Origin: JBBCJM01 sp037190175
Lineage (GTDB): Bacteria > Pseudomonadota > Alphaproteobacteria > Rhodobacterales > Rhodobacteraceae
NCBI GenBank assembly: GCA_037190175.1
Contig: JBBCJM010000271.1
Location: 1 to 27,957, forward strand
Reading direction: 5' to 3'
Length of the DNA: 27,957 bases
Positions 14,525 through 21,923 of the stretch are shown here, piece by piece. The translations under genes were made by a program, and so were the position numbers. Each line of letters begins with the position of its first letter. Position 1 is the stretch's first letter. The notes under the pieces are model-generated. The model made no database searches. It was not told the DNA's origin and was given only the letters and a program-made list of their open reading frames with translations.

Positions 14525-15763
14525 CTAGATCAGGAACTCGGCGATCATCTCGTCGCCGGTGATGTCGCGCCAGGTGAAGCCCGCCTCGTCCATCCGCGCC
14601 TGCAGCCGGTCGAAGCTCGCGGCCTCCCTGGTCTCGATCCCGATCAGCACCGAGCCGAAGTTGCGCGCGGATTTCTTCAGGTATTCGAAGCGGGTGATGT
14701 CGTCGTCCGGTCCCAGCATGAACAGGAACTCGCGCAGCGCGCCGGGGCGCTGGGGCATCCGCAGGATGAAGTATTTCTTCAGCCCCTGGAACCTCTGCGC
14801 CCGCTCCTTCACCTCCGGCAGCCGCTCGAAGTCGAAGTTGCCGCCCGAGGTCACGCAGACCACCCGCCGCCCGGCGATCCGTTCGGCGATCAGCGGCAGC
14901 ACGTCCACCGACAGCGCCCCGGCGGGTTCCAGCACGATCCCCTCGACGTTCAGCATCTCCAGCATCGTGACGCAGACCCGGTCCTCGGGCGCGGTCAGCA
15001 CCTGCCGCGGGTCCACCCAGCGCAGGGCGGCGAAGGGCAGGTCGCCCACCCGCGCCACCGCCGCGCCGTCGACGAAGCTGTTCACGCGGGCCAGCGTCAC
15101 CGGCTCTCCCGCCGCCAGGGCCGAGGCGAGGCTGGCGCCGCCCAGCGGCTCCACGAACAGGAACCCGACCGAGGGCGCGACCGCCCGCAGATAGGAGGTC
15201 ACGCCGGCCGCCAGCCCGCCGCCGCCCACCGGCAGGATCACCAGGTCGGGCGGCGCGTCGAATTGCTCCAGCATCTCCACCGCCACGCTGGCCTGCCCCT
15301 CGATCACGTCGGCATCGTCGAAGGGCGACAGGAAATCCGCCCCCTCGGCGGCGCAGAACTCGCGCGCGGCGGCCAGCGTCTGGTCGAAATAGTCCCCGGT
15401 CAGCCGGATCTCCACCGCCCCGCCCCCGAACATCCGGGTCTTGTCGATCTTCTGCTGCGGCGTGGTCACCGGCATGAAGATCGTGCCCCGCACCCCGAAG
15501 TGGCGGCAAGCATAGGCCATGCCCTGCGCGTGGTTGCCCGCGCTCGCCGCGACGAAATGCCCGACCGCCGGCACCCGCTTCCTCATCGCGTTGAAGGCCC
15601 CGCGCAGCTTGTAGCTGCGCACGGGCGACAGATCCTCGCGCTTCAGCCAGATCTCGGCGCCGTGGCGCGCCGACAGGTGGTCGTTGCGCTGGAGCGGCGT
15701 GGGGTCGAACAGGCCGCGCAGGGCGGCGGTGGCGGCGCGGGCGGCATCGGGGAACGCGGTCAT
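14525..15763 (-). CDS. ilvA: Threonine ammonia-lyase (threonine dehydratase)
   Basis: This 412-residue PLP enzyme converts threonine to 2-oxobutanoate and ammonia, the first step of isoleucine synthesis. The PLP lysine is Lys52 in SYKLRGAFN; SAGNHAQG and the glycine-rich phosphate loop PVGGGGLAAG are intact. Residues from about 330 (KKYFILRMPQRPGALREFL) form one ACT-like regulatory domain, so feedback control is likely. I chose the ATG at 15763 (MTAFPDAARAA); a TTG at 15799 would add 12 residues. The upstream membrane-protein gene ends 40 nt before this start, with a dyad in the gap. Confidence 0.9.
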   Translation of the reverse strand: MTAFPDAARAATAALRGLFDPTPLQRNDHLSARHGAEIWLKREDLSPVRSYKLRGAFNAMRKRVPAVGHFVAASAGNHAQGMAYACRHFGVRGTIFMPVTTPQQKIDKTRMFGGGAVEIRLTGDYFDQTLAAAREFCAAEGADFLSPFDDADVIEGQASVAVEMLEQFDAPPDLVILPVGGGGLAAGVTSYLRAVAPSVGFLFVEPLGGASLASALAAGEPVTLARVNSFVDGAAVARVGDLPFAALRWVDPRQVLTAPEDRVCVTMLEMLNVEGIVLEPAGALSVDVLPLIAERIAGRRVVCVTSGGNFDFERLPEVKERAQRFQGLKKYFILRMPQRPGALREFLFMLGPDDDITRFEYLKKSARNFGSVLIGIETREAASFDRLQARMDEAGFTWRDITGDEMIAEFLI

Positions 15764-15778
15764 GGCCCCGGGAGTGCC

Positions 15779-15797
15779 GCCTTCGCGCCGCGAAGGC
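15779..15797. other. Near-perfect 19-bp dyad upstream of ilvA
   Basis: GCCTTCGCG and CGCGAAGGC flank a single central C. As RNA this is a 7-bp stem with a 5-nt loop. It fills most of the gap between the membrane-protein stop and the ilvA ATG on the same strand. It could be a terminator stem or an operator; no T run follows. Confidence 0.4.
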
Positions 15798-15803
15798 AAG
15801 CGG

Positions 15804-16577
15804 TCAGTCGATGGACCGCCCCTCCACCACCACCCCGTAGAGCGTGGTCAGGATCGAGATCCCCACCATCAGGCTGACCCAGTTGACGAACAGCGACAGA
15901 AGCTGCGTCACCACGCCCTCGCCCAGCAGGCTGCCGAAGAGGTAGTCGACCGCCGCGTTCAGCGCCATGACGATCAGCACCGCCACGAAGATGGCGCCGG
16001 AAAGCGGTGCGGTGCGCGACCAGCTTTCCCCCATGCCGAAGGGCCGGTCCACCGCCGCCGCGGGCAGCACCAGCCCCAGCCGCATCCAGACCCAGGTCAG
16101 GATCGCCCCCATGATCACCCCCACCAGCAGGACGAGGGCGAGGCTCGGCTCCTCGCCGGCCATCCCGAAGGCCACGAGCCCCACCACCATCCCCAGCGGG
16201 ATCGCCAGCAGCACGATCACCAGCGTCAGCAGCACCGCCCGGCCCAGATAGGGCCAGACCGGCCGGCCGGAGAGCGCGGGCAGGAACCCGGTCGGGTATT
16301 CCTCCAGGAGCACGTAGCGGTGCCAGGCCACCGCCACCCAGGACGAGACGAACAGGATGATGACCAGACACAGGATCACCGCTAGGAAGGCCGCGCCGCC
16401 CGCCACCTGCGGGTTCACCTGCCCGCTGGTCACCGCCCGCAGCGGCACCCCCAGCGCCACGAGGATCGCCGCGCAGAGCGCGATCCCCAGCGCATAGGGG
16501 CCGAAGGAGATCTTCATCGCATTCGACAGGTTGATGAACAGCAGCCGGAAGCTGTGCCAGACGATCTTGCCGCCCAT
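15804..16577 (-). CDS. Six-helix integral membrane protein of unknown function
   Basis: I do not recognise a named family. The 257-residue protein has six predicted membrane segments (about 26-46, 60-84, 113-137, 145-172, 193-213, 224-250) and no signal peptide. Notable segments are AWHRYVLLEEYPTGF after helix 2 and DRPFGMGESWSRTAPLSG before helix 5, a pattern seen in small uncharacterised alphaproteobacterial membrane proteins. The ATG at 16577 has AAGGAGAG about nine bases upstream. It lies upstream of ilvA on the same strand and is divergent from argG. No transporter motif or catalytic residues stand out. Confidence 0.75.
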   Translation of the reverse strand: MGGKIVWHSFRLLFINLSNAMKISFGPYALGIALCAAILVALGVPLRAVTSGQVNPQVAGGAAFLAVILCLVIILFVSSWVAVAWHRYVLLEEYPTGFLPALSGRPVWPYLGRAVLLTLVIVLLAIPLGMVVGLVAFGMAGEEPSLALVLLVGVIMGAILTWVWMRLGLVLPAAAVDRPFGMGESWSRTAPLSGAIFVAVLIVMALNAAVDYLFGSLLGEGVVTQLLSLFVNWVSLMVGISILTTLYGVVVEGRSID

Positions 16578-16653
16578 GGAACGCCTCTCCTTCCCAGGTT
16601 GACGATGGCGCGCAGGGAATCACGGGCCGGCGACCCCGGTCAACGCCGCTTCC

Positions 16654-16682
16654 TTGCGGCAGCCCCGGAAAGCGACTATTCC
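16654..16682 (+). promoter_or_regulatory. Candidate argG promoter
   Basis: TTGCGG (16654-16659) and TATTCC (16677-16682) are spaced by 17 nt, about 40 nt before the argG ATG. The rest of the 148-nt divergent gap (16578-16725) shows no gene and no obvious ARG-box-type dyad. Confidence 0.35.
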
Positions 16683-16725
16683 CGCGCGCTGACGTTCCCC
16701 GGTCACAGAAGGCAGGAAACCCGCC

Positions 16726-17949
16726 ATGTCCGCCCCGAAGAAAGTGGTGCTCGCCTATTCCGGCGGGCTCGACACCTCGATCATCCTGAAATGGCTGCAA
16801 ACCACCTATGGCTGCGAGGTGGTGACCTTCACCGCCGACCTGGGCCAGGGCGAGGAACTGGGGCCGGCGCGCGACAAGGCGATCCTGCTGGGGATCAGGC
16901 CGGAAAACATCCACATCGTCGACGTGCGCGAGGAATTCGTGCGCGACTTCGTGTTCCCGATGTTCCGGGCGAATGCATTGTACGAGGGGCTGTATCTCTT
17001 GGGCACCTCGATCGCCCGCCCGCTGATCGCCCAGCATCTGGTGCGGATCGCCGAGGCCAGTGGGGCGGATGCCGTGGCCCATGGCGCGACCGGCAAGGGC
17101 AACGACCAGGTGCGGTTCGAACTGTCCACCGCCGCGCTGAACCCCGCGCTGCGGGTGATCGCGCCGTGGCGGGAGTGGGACCTGACCAGCCGCACCAGGC
17201 TGCTGGAATTCGCCGAGGCCAACCAGATCCCCATCGCCAAGGACAAGCGCGGCGAGGCGCCCTTCTCGGTCGACGCCAACCTGTTGCACACCTCGTCGGA
17301 GGGCCGGGTGCTGGAAGACCCGGCGGTCGAGGCACCGGACTACGTGCTGCAACGGGTGCGGCCGGTGGAGGAGGCCCCCGACACGCCCGAGTTCATCGAG
17401 GTGGAGTTCGAGCGCGGCGATGCCGTGGCCCTGGACGGGCAGCGGATGAGCCCCGCAAACATCTTGACCCGGTTGAACGAGTTGGGCGGCCGGCACGGGA
17501 TCGGGGTGCTGGACATGGTGGAGAACCGCTTCGTCGGCATGAAATCCCGCGGGGTCTACGAAACCCCCGGCGGCACCATCCTGCTGGAGGCGCACCGCGG
17601 GATCGAGCAGATCACCCTGGACAGCGGCGCGGGGCACCTGAAGGACAGCATCATGCCGCGCTATGCGGAACTGATCTACAACGGCTTTTGGTTCTCGCCC
17701 GAGCGCGAGGCCCTGCAGGCGCTGATCGACAAGACGCAGGACCACGTGACCGGCACGGTGAAGCTGAAGCTCTACAAGGGCGTGGCCCGCACCGTGGCCC
17801 GCTGGTCGAAGCACTCGCTGTATTCGGAAAAGCACGTGACCTTCGAGGAAGATGCCGGCGCCTACGACCAGAAGGACGCCGCCGGCTTCATCCGCCTGAA
17901 CGCCCTGCGCCTGCGGCTCATCGCGGCGCGGAATGCACGGGTGAGGTGA
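16726..17949 (+). CDS. argG: Argininosuccinate synthase
   Basis: This 407-residue enzyme joins citrulline and aspartate with ATP in arginine synthesis. The ATP-pyrophosphatase loop YSGGLDTS is at residues 11-18. The family motifs TADLGQGEEL, AHGATGKGNDQVRFE, LLHTSSEGRVLEDP and MENRFVGMKSRGVYETPGG are all present. The length is standard for the family. The ATG at 16726 has AGGA about nine bases upstream. The gene ends only four bases from the convergent GNAT stop, leaving no room for a dedicated terminator. Confidence 0.98.
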   Translation: MSAPKKVVLAYSGGLDTSIILKWLQTTYGCEVVTFTADLGQGEELGPARDKAILLGIRPENIHIVDVREEFVRDFVFPMFRANALYEGLYLLGTSIARPLIAQHLVRIAEASGADAVAHGATGKGNDQVRFELSTAALNPALRVIAPWREWDLTSRTRLLEFAEANQIPIAKDKRGEAPFSVDANLLHTSSEGRVLEDPAVEAPDYVLQRVRPVEEAPDTPEFIEVEFERGDAVALDGQRMSPANILTRLNELGGRHGIGVLDMVENRFVGMKSRGVYETPGGTILLEAHRGIEQITLDSGAGHLKDSIMPRYAELIYNGFWFSPEREALQALIDKTQDHVTGTVKLKLYKGVARTVARWSKHSLYSEKHVTFEEDAGAYDQKDAAGFIRLNALRLRLIAARNARVR

Positions 17950-17953
17950 GGGG

Positions 17954-18475
17954 TCAGCGCACCAGCGCGACGATATTCCTGATCGGATACAACATCTTGG
18001 GGTTTGCGCCTTCGGCGTAGACCTCGAACCCCAAGCTGCTGTAGAACGCCGTCGAGGTGTCATCGAGCGACTGGAGCGTCAGCGCATAGAGGCCCGCACG
18101 GTCCGAGATTTCGGCGACCTTTTCGAAGGCGTCCATCAGCAGATAGCGGCCAAGCCCCTCTCCTTGAAGGTCGCTGTGGACTGCCAGGTAGCTGAGGTTC
18201 ACCGCGGGAAAGGCCACGTATCCTGCTTTCAGGTAGGTGGACTTTTCCCGCGGCGTATCGGGCACCTGATCCGAGCCCACCTGAAGCGCGTAGTAGCCCC
18301 AGCAGTTCTTCGACTCGCCAACCAGCGCGACAAAGACCCGCATCTCCAGCCGCCGTTCAGCCTTCAGCGCCTTGTTCTTCAGGAAGCGGTCAAGCACGGG
18401 CTTGCCGCAGGTGAACCTGTTGAGAACGATGGATTTATCCAGCGGGACGACTGATACGTCGCTCAGATTCAGCAA
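17954..18475 (-). CDS. GNAT-family N-acetyltransferase, TacT-like (possible toxin)
   Basis: This 173-residue protein has the GNAT acetyl-CoA loop in LAVHSDLQGEGLGRYLL (Q-G-E-G-L-G) and a C-terminal SLDDTSTAFYSSLGFEV. The N-terminal FTCGKPVLDRFLKNKALKAER followed by GYYALQVGS matches the pattern of TacT/AtaT-type toxins, which acetylate aminoacyl-tRNA. The only available start is TTG at 18475, overlapping the upstream small gene by 41 nt. Base composition is poorer in G+C than the neighbours (32 of 60 bases at 18421-18480) and codon use is less biased, which suggests transfer. A non-toxic acetyltransferase with another substrate is the main alternative. Confidence 0.82.
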   Translation of the reverse strand: MLNLSDVSVVPLDKSIVLNRFTCGKPVLDRFLKNKALKAERRLEMRVFVALVGESKNCWGYYALQVGSDQVPDTPREKSTYLKAGYVAFPAVNLSYLAVHSDLQGEGLGRYLLMDAFEKVAEISDRAGLYALTLQSLDDTSTAFYSSLGFEVYAEGANPKMLYPIRNIVALVR

Positions 18476-18668
18476 GCGGCGCCCCAGGCTTTATTCCCCG
18501 CGCAACCTCGTATTCCTGGCGCATGGCGAGGATCTTGGCGTTGGGGCCAGACTTTTTCGCGATGGATCTAACGAATTCGGCAGCTTCGCGCTGGTTGCGA
18601 AACTTCGTCTTGCCGTTCCGTTCGGCAAGCCCGTTCCACCACCGCATGAAGCCTTGAATGAGGTGCAT
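18435..18668 (-). CDS. Small protein of unknown family, possible GNAT partner/antitoxin
   Basis: I do not recognise this 77-residue protein. The ATG at 18668 has AAGGGGA six bases upstream and a promoter candidate just before it. The sequence is basic and helical-looking (RWWNGLAERNGKTKFRNQRE, then AEFVRSIAKKSG and ILAMRQEYEVARG). It lacks the ribbon-helix-helix pattern of DUF1778 antitoxins that usually precede TacT-type toxins. Its stop lies 41 nt inside the GNAT frame, the overlapping order expected of an antitoxin-toxin pair. Lower G+C than the neighbours supports joint acquisition. It could also be an unrelated orphan or a gene remnant. Confidence 0.55.
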   Translation of the reverse strand: MHLIQGFMRWWNGLAERNGKTKFRNQREAAEFVRSIAKKSGPNAKILAMRQEYEVARGIKPGAPLAESERRISRPAG

Positions 18669-18689
18669 GTCGATCCCCTTGACTCCCGT

Positions 18690-18719
18690 AGGATATGGCG
18701 TTGAGCAGCGGGGAATCAA
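18690..18719 (-). promoter_or_regulatory. Candidate promoter of the GNAT cassette
   Basis: On the minus strand TTGATT (18714-18719) and TATCCT (18690-18695) are 18 nt apart, placing a start about 15 nt before the ATG at 18668. The leader would just hold the Shine-Dalgarno. The -35 lies only about 14 nt from the pitA stop, so the cassette appears to carry its own compact promoter. Confidence 0.5.
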
Positions 18720-18732
18720 GCGTCCTGTTGCC

Positions 18733-20211
18733 TCACCCCACCATCAGCCGCAGCAGCAGGAAGATCAGCGCGGACAGCGCCCCTGTGGCGGGCAGGGTGA
18801 CGATCCAGGCCGCCACGATGGTGCCGACGTGCGAGCGGCGGACCAGCTTGCGGCGGCGGCGTTCCTCGGCGGCGGTCTCGGGCCGCACCTCGGCGCGGGC
18901 CAGCCGCTGGCGCCGCGCGGTGTCCCATTCGCGGAAGAAGCCGACGCCGAAGATCGCGCCGATGGCGATATGGGTGGAACTGACCGGCAGGCCCAGCCAG
19001 CTGGCCAGGATCACCGTCAGCGCCGCCGACAACGCCACGCAATAGGCCCGCATCGGGTTCAGCTTGGTGATCTGGTTGCCCACGATGCGGATCAGCTTCG
19101 GCCCGAACAGGAACAGCCCGAAGGAAATGCCGAAGGCGCCGATCAGCATGACCCAGACCGGGATCGCCACCTGTTCGGCCACCACCCCGGTCTCGGCCGC
19201 CTGCACGATGGCGGCCAGCGGGCCGACCGCATTGGCCACGTCGTTGGCGCCATGGGCGAAGCTCAGCATCGCCGCCGAGGCGACCAGCGGGATGCCGAAC
19301 AGTGGCTTGAGCGACTTGTTGCGGTTCTCGGCGCCCTCGGACTGGCGGCGGATCACCGGGATCATCGCCAGCCAGGTGACCGCCCCGGCCAGCCCGCCCA
19401 GGGTCACCGCCATCCCCATCGTCACCTCGACCAGCTGCCGCAGCCCCTTCAGCGCCAGATAGCAGACGAAGGCGCCGGCCATGATGCCGACCAGCACCGG
19501 CACCCAGGTCCGCGCGGCGGCGATCTTGTCCGGCCGGTAAATGATCCGCGCCTTGATGAACCACAGGAACAGCGCGGCGATGGCCGCCCCCAGCGCGGGC
19601 GAGATCACCCAGCTGGCCGCGATCGCGCCCATCGTGCCCCAGCTGACCGCCGAAAATCCCGCCGCCGCGATGCCGGAGCCCAGCACGCCGCCCACCACCG
19701 CATGGGTGGTCGAGACCGGCGCGCCGATGGCGGTGGCGAGATTGACCCACAGCGCCGAGGACAGGAGCGCCGCCAGCATCGCCCAGATGAAGGCCGACTG
19801 GTTGCCGATCGCCTCGGGCGCGACGATCCCGCGCGAGATGGTCGAGACCACATCGGCCCCGGCGATCAGCGCGCCGGCGCTTTCGAACACGGCGGCGGTG
19901 ACGATGGCGCCGCCCATGGTCAGGGCATTGGCGCCCACCGCCGGGCCCATGTTGTTGGCCACGTCGTTGGCGCCGATGTTCAGCGCCATATAGGCCCCGA
20001 AGACCGCGGCGGCGACGATGATCGCCAGGTCGCCCGATTCCGCCAGCCACAGCATGGCGACCAGCCCGGCAGCCACGATGAAGACCAGCGCGATCCCCGG
20101 CCCCACCAGCGGGCGCGAGACATAGGCGGTCGCCACCTCCAGCGCCGAGAACCGGCCGAGGTCGCGGTCCAGCGTCTCGAGGTGCCGCGCTTCCAGATCG
20201 TCCTGCGGCAT
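18733..20211 (-). CDS. PiT-family inorganic phosphate transporter
   Basis: This 492-residue integral membrane protein is a low-affinity cation-coupled phosphate permease. Both halves of the internal duplication carry the PiT signature: GANDVANNMGPAVG in the first and GANDVANAVGPLAA in the second, each with a matching APVSTTHAVVGGV or LPVSSTHIAIGAI segment. About 10-12 hydrophobic helices are visible. A charged cytoplasmic stretch (RRQRLARAEVRPETAAEERRR) precedes the last helix. The ATG at 20211 follows a 194-nt divergent gap. No phoU or pst gene is nearby. The stop is 14 nt before the GNAT cassette promoter. Confidence 0.94.
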   Translation of the reverse strand: MPQDDLEARHLETLDRDLGRFSALEVATAYVSRPLVGPGIALVFIVAAGLVAMLWLAESGDLAIIVAAAVFGAYMALNIGANDVANNMGPAVGANALTMGGAIVTAAVFESAGALIAGADVVSTISRGIVAPEAIGNQSAFIWAMLAALLSSALWVNLATAIGAPVSTTHAVVGGVLGSGIAAAGFSAVSWGTMGAIAASWVISPALGAAIAALFLWFIKARIIYRPDKIAAARTWVPVLVGIMAGAFVCYLALKGLRQLVEVTMGMAVTLGGLAGAVTWLAMIPVIRRQSEGAENRNKSLKPLFGIPLVASAAMLSFAHGANDVANAVGPLAAIVQAAETGVVAEQVAIPVWVMLIGAFGISFGLFLFGPKLIRIVGNQITKLNPMRAYCVALSAALTVILASWLGLPVSSTHIAIGAIFGVGFFREWDTARRQRLARAEVRPETAAEERRRRKLVRRSHVGTIVAAWIVTLPATGALSALIFLLLRLMVG

Positions 20212-20314
20212 CCCCGCCTCCGCCTTGCCGGCGACGGCTTAGGGCGCGGCCGGCGCCAAGGCAACGGGGGAAACGGCGGGCGGTGCTGCGGCAAAGCGGC
20301 AGGTATACACAAAT

Positions 20315-20354
20315 CCGCTGCATCATCATTATCCACCGAATGATGTTGCGGCGG
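20315..20354. promoter_or_regulatory. 40-bp dyad upstream of the MetE-like gene
   Basis: Positions 20315-20330 pair with 20339-20354 at 14 of 16 Watson-Crick positions plus one G-T, around an 8-nt centre. The core arms are CATCATT and AATGATG. It lies about 50 nt before the MetE-like ATG in the divergent pitA gap (20212-20405), and is far more AT-rich than the surroundings. A regulator operator is the simplest reading; an RNA hairpin in the leader is possible. The 9-mer AGGTATACA occurs at 20301-20309 and again at 20398-20406, ending at the start codon. Confidence 0.5.
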
Positions 20355-20405
20355 GCATGGCCTGGCGCCTAAACCCTCGGGCGAGAGCATTGACCGGAGG
20401 TATAC

Positions 20406-21521
20406 ATGACCGCGCTGAAACCGCCCTTCCGGGCCGACCATGTGGGCAGCCTGCTGCGCCCCGCCGCCATCGCCGCCGCCCGCAGGGCGAAGCGCGAGGG
20501 CAGGCTGGACCAGGCCGGGCTGACCGCGGTGGAGGATGCCGAGATCCCGGGGCTGATCGGGCTGCAGGAGGACGTGGGGCTCAAGGTCGTCACCGACGGC
20601 GAGGCGCGGCGGTCCTATTGGCACTACGACTTCATGGATGCGCTGATCGGCCTCGACCTGGAGGAACGCGCGGGCGGCATCGGCTTTTCCGCCACCACCG
20701 CGATCCCCGTCACCCCGGTGATCAACGGCCGGCTGGACTTCCCCGCCGACCACCCGCACATCCAGCATTTCGAGTTCGTCAGGGACCGCACCAAGGTGGT
20801 GCCGAAGATCTCGATCCCCGGCCCCTCCTGCTGCCACTTCCGGGTGTTGCAGGAGGACATCCGGGTGCAGGCCTACAAGGACGACCCGCAGGTGCTGTTC
20901 GCCGACCTGGCGAAGACCTATGCCAAGGCGGTGCAGGCCTTCTACGATGCCGGCTGCCGCTACCTGCAGATGGACGACATCTTCTTCGCCTATCTCTGCG
21001 ACCCCAAGCACCGCGCCGCCAAGGCCGCCATCGGGCAGGACCCCGACTGGCTGATCGGCCGCTATGCCTGGATGCTGAACGAGGCGATCAAGGACCGGCC
21101 GGCCGACATGGTGATCGGGATGCACATGTGCCGCGGCAACTTCAAGTCGACCCATGCGGCGGAAGGGGCCTATGACCTGGCCGCCGACGCGATCTTCAAC
21201 CAGACCTCGGTCGATATCTACTTCATGGAATACGACACCGACCGGGCAGGGGGGCTGGAGCCGCTGTCGATCCTGCCGCGGGGGAAGAAGCGGGTGATGC
21301 CCGGCTTCATCACCACCAAGACCGGGGTGCTGGAGCCGATGGACGAGCTGAAGCGGCATTTCGAGGAGGCGGCGAGATACTGCCCGCTGGACCAATTGGG
21401 CATCGCCCCGCAATGCGGCTTCGCCTCGACCGAGGAGGGCAACACCATCACCGAGGACGACCAGCGCCGGAAGCTGGAGCTGGTGGTGCGCTGCGCCGAG
21501 GAGATCTGGGGCGAGGTCTGA
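20406..21521 (+). CDS. Cobalamin-independent methionine synthase, MetE C-terminal-like protein
   Basis: This 371-residue single-domain (TIM-barrel) protein matches the catalytic half of MetE. Zinc ligands are visible as His and Cys in GMHMCRGNFKST and Cys in IAPQCGFAST; FRADHVGSLLRP at the start and YLQMDDIFFAYL in the middle are family hallmarks. Full MetE is about twice as long and has an N-terminal folate-binding repeat, which is absent here, so the methyl donor may differ from polyglutamyl methyl-folate. GGAGG at 20396-20400 lies five bases before the ATG. An SCP2-type gene follows 48 nt downstream. Confidence 0.88.
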   Translation: MTALKPPFRADHVGSLLRPAAIAAARRAKREGRLDQAGLTAVEDAEIPGLIGLQEDVGLKVVTDGEARRSYWHYDFMDALIGLDLEERAGGIGFSATTAIPVTPVINGRLDFPADHPHIQHFEFVRDRTKVVPKISIPGPSCCHFRVLQEDIRVQAYKDDPQVLFADLAKTYAKAVQAFYDAGCRYLQMDDIFFAYLCDPKHRAAKAAIGQDPDWLIGRYAWMLNEAIKDRPADMVIGMHMCRGNFKSTHAAEGAYDLAADAIFNQTSVDIYFMEYDTDRAGGLEPLSILPRGKKRVMPGFITTKTGVLEPMDELKRHFEEAARYCPLDQLGIAPQCGFASTEEGNTITEDDQRRKLELVVRCAEEIWGEV

Positions 21522-21569
21522 CGCCACGGCACGGTGGACTGCGGGGCGGGGCGCCGGCATGGATGGGCC

Positions 21570-21854
21570 ATGACCCTGCCCGAGATCGCCGAACGCATCG
21601 CCCGCAAGCTGTCCACCCGCCCCTTCGAGGGCTCGCTGAAGTTCGACTGCGGGGACGAGGGAGTGATCGTACTGGCCGAGGGCACCGCCTCGACCGAGGA
21701 CCGCGCCACCGACTGCACCCTGCGGATCAGCCGCGACAACCTGGTGAAGCTGCTGACCGGGCAGCTGAACCCGATGCTGGCGCTGAGCCTGGGCAAGCTG
21801 AAACTGTCGGGCGACATGGGCGTGGCCATGCGTATGGCGCGGCTGATCGGGTGA
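21570..21854 (+). CDS. SCP2 sterol-binding-domain protein
   Basis: This 94-residue protein has the SCP2 fold pattern: an opening helix (LPEIAERIARKLS), strands around GSLKFDCGDEGVIVLAEG and CTLRISRDNLVKLLTGQLNPMLALSLGKLKLSGDMGVAMRMARLIG. Such small bacterial proteins bind lipids or acyl chains; the ligand here is unknown. I chose the ATG at 21570 because it gives the normal family N-terminus. A GTG at 21534 would add 12 unlikely residues. No strong Shine-Dalgarno is seen, so it may be read through from the MetE-like gene. Twin palindromes follow its stop. Confidence 0.85.
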   Translation: MTLPEIAERIARKLSTRPFEGSLKFDCGDEGVIVLAEGTASTEDRATDCTLRISRDNLVKLLTGQLNPMLALSLGKLKLSGDMGVAMRMARLIG

Positions 21855-21875
21855 GGGCGGATCATCGACGGGGAT

Positions 21876-21918
21876 CGGAATTCGCGCGAATTCCGTAACG
21901 ATTTCCGCGCGGAAATCG
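21876..21918. terminator. Twin perfect 20-bp palindromes in a convergent gap
   Basis: Two perfect palindromes, 21876-21895 (arm CGGAATTCGC) and 21899-21918 (arm CGATTTCCGC), are separated by TAA. Each folds to an 8-bp stem with a GCGC loop. They lie between convergent genes that end at 21854 and 21924. Tandem bidirectional terminators are the simplest reading; they could also be protein-binding or REP-like repeats. No long T run follows either hairpin. Confidence 0.6.
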
Positions 21919-21923
21919 GTCTC

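Noticed and set aside
18435..18668. DUF1778 antitoxin upstream of the GNAT gene
   Set aside because: The expected ribbon-helix-helix strand and helix pattern is absent.
17941..18740. Target-site or terminal inverted repeats flanking the GNAT cassette
   Set aside because: Only a six-base GTGAGG/CCTCAC match was found at the edges, which is chance-level.
20212..20405. SAM or cobalamin riboswitch before the MetE-like gene
   Set aside because: The long dyad is present but I see none of the conserved core sequence of known methionine-related or B12 riboswitches.
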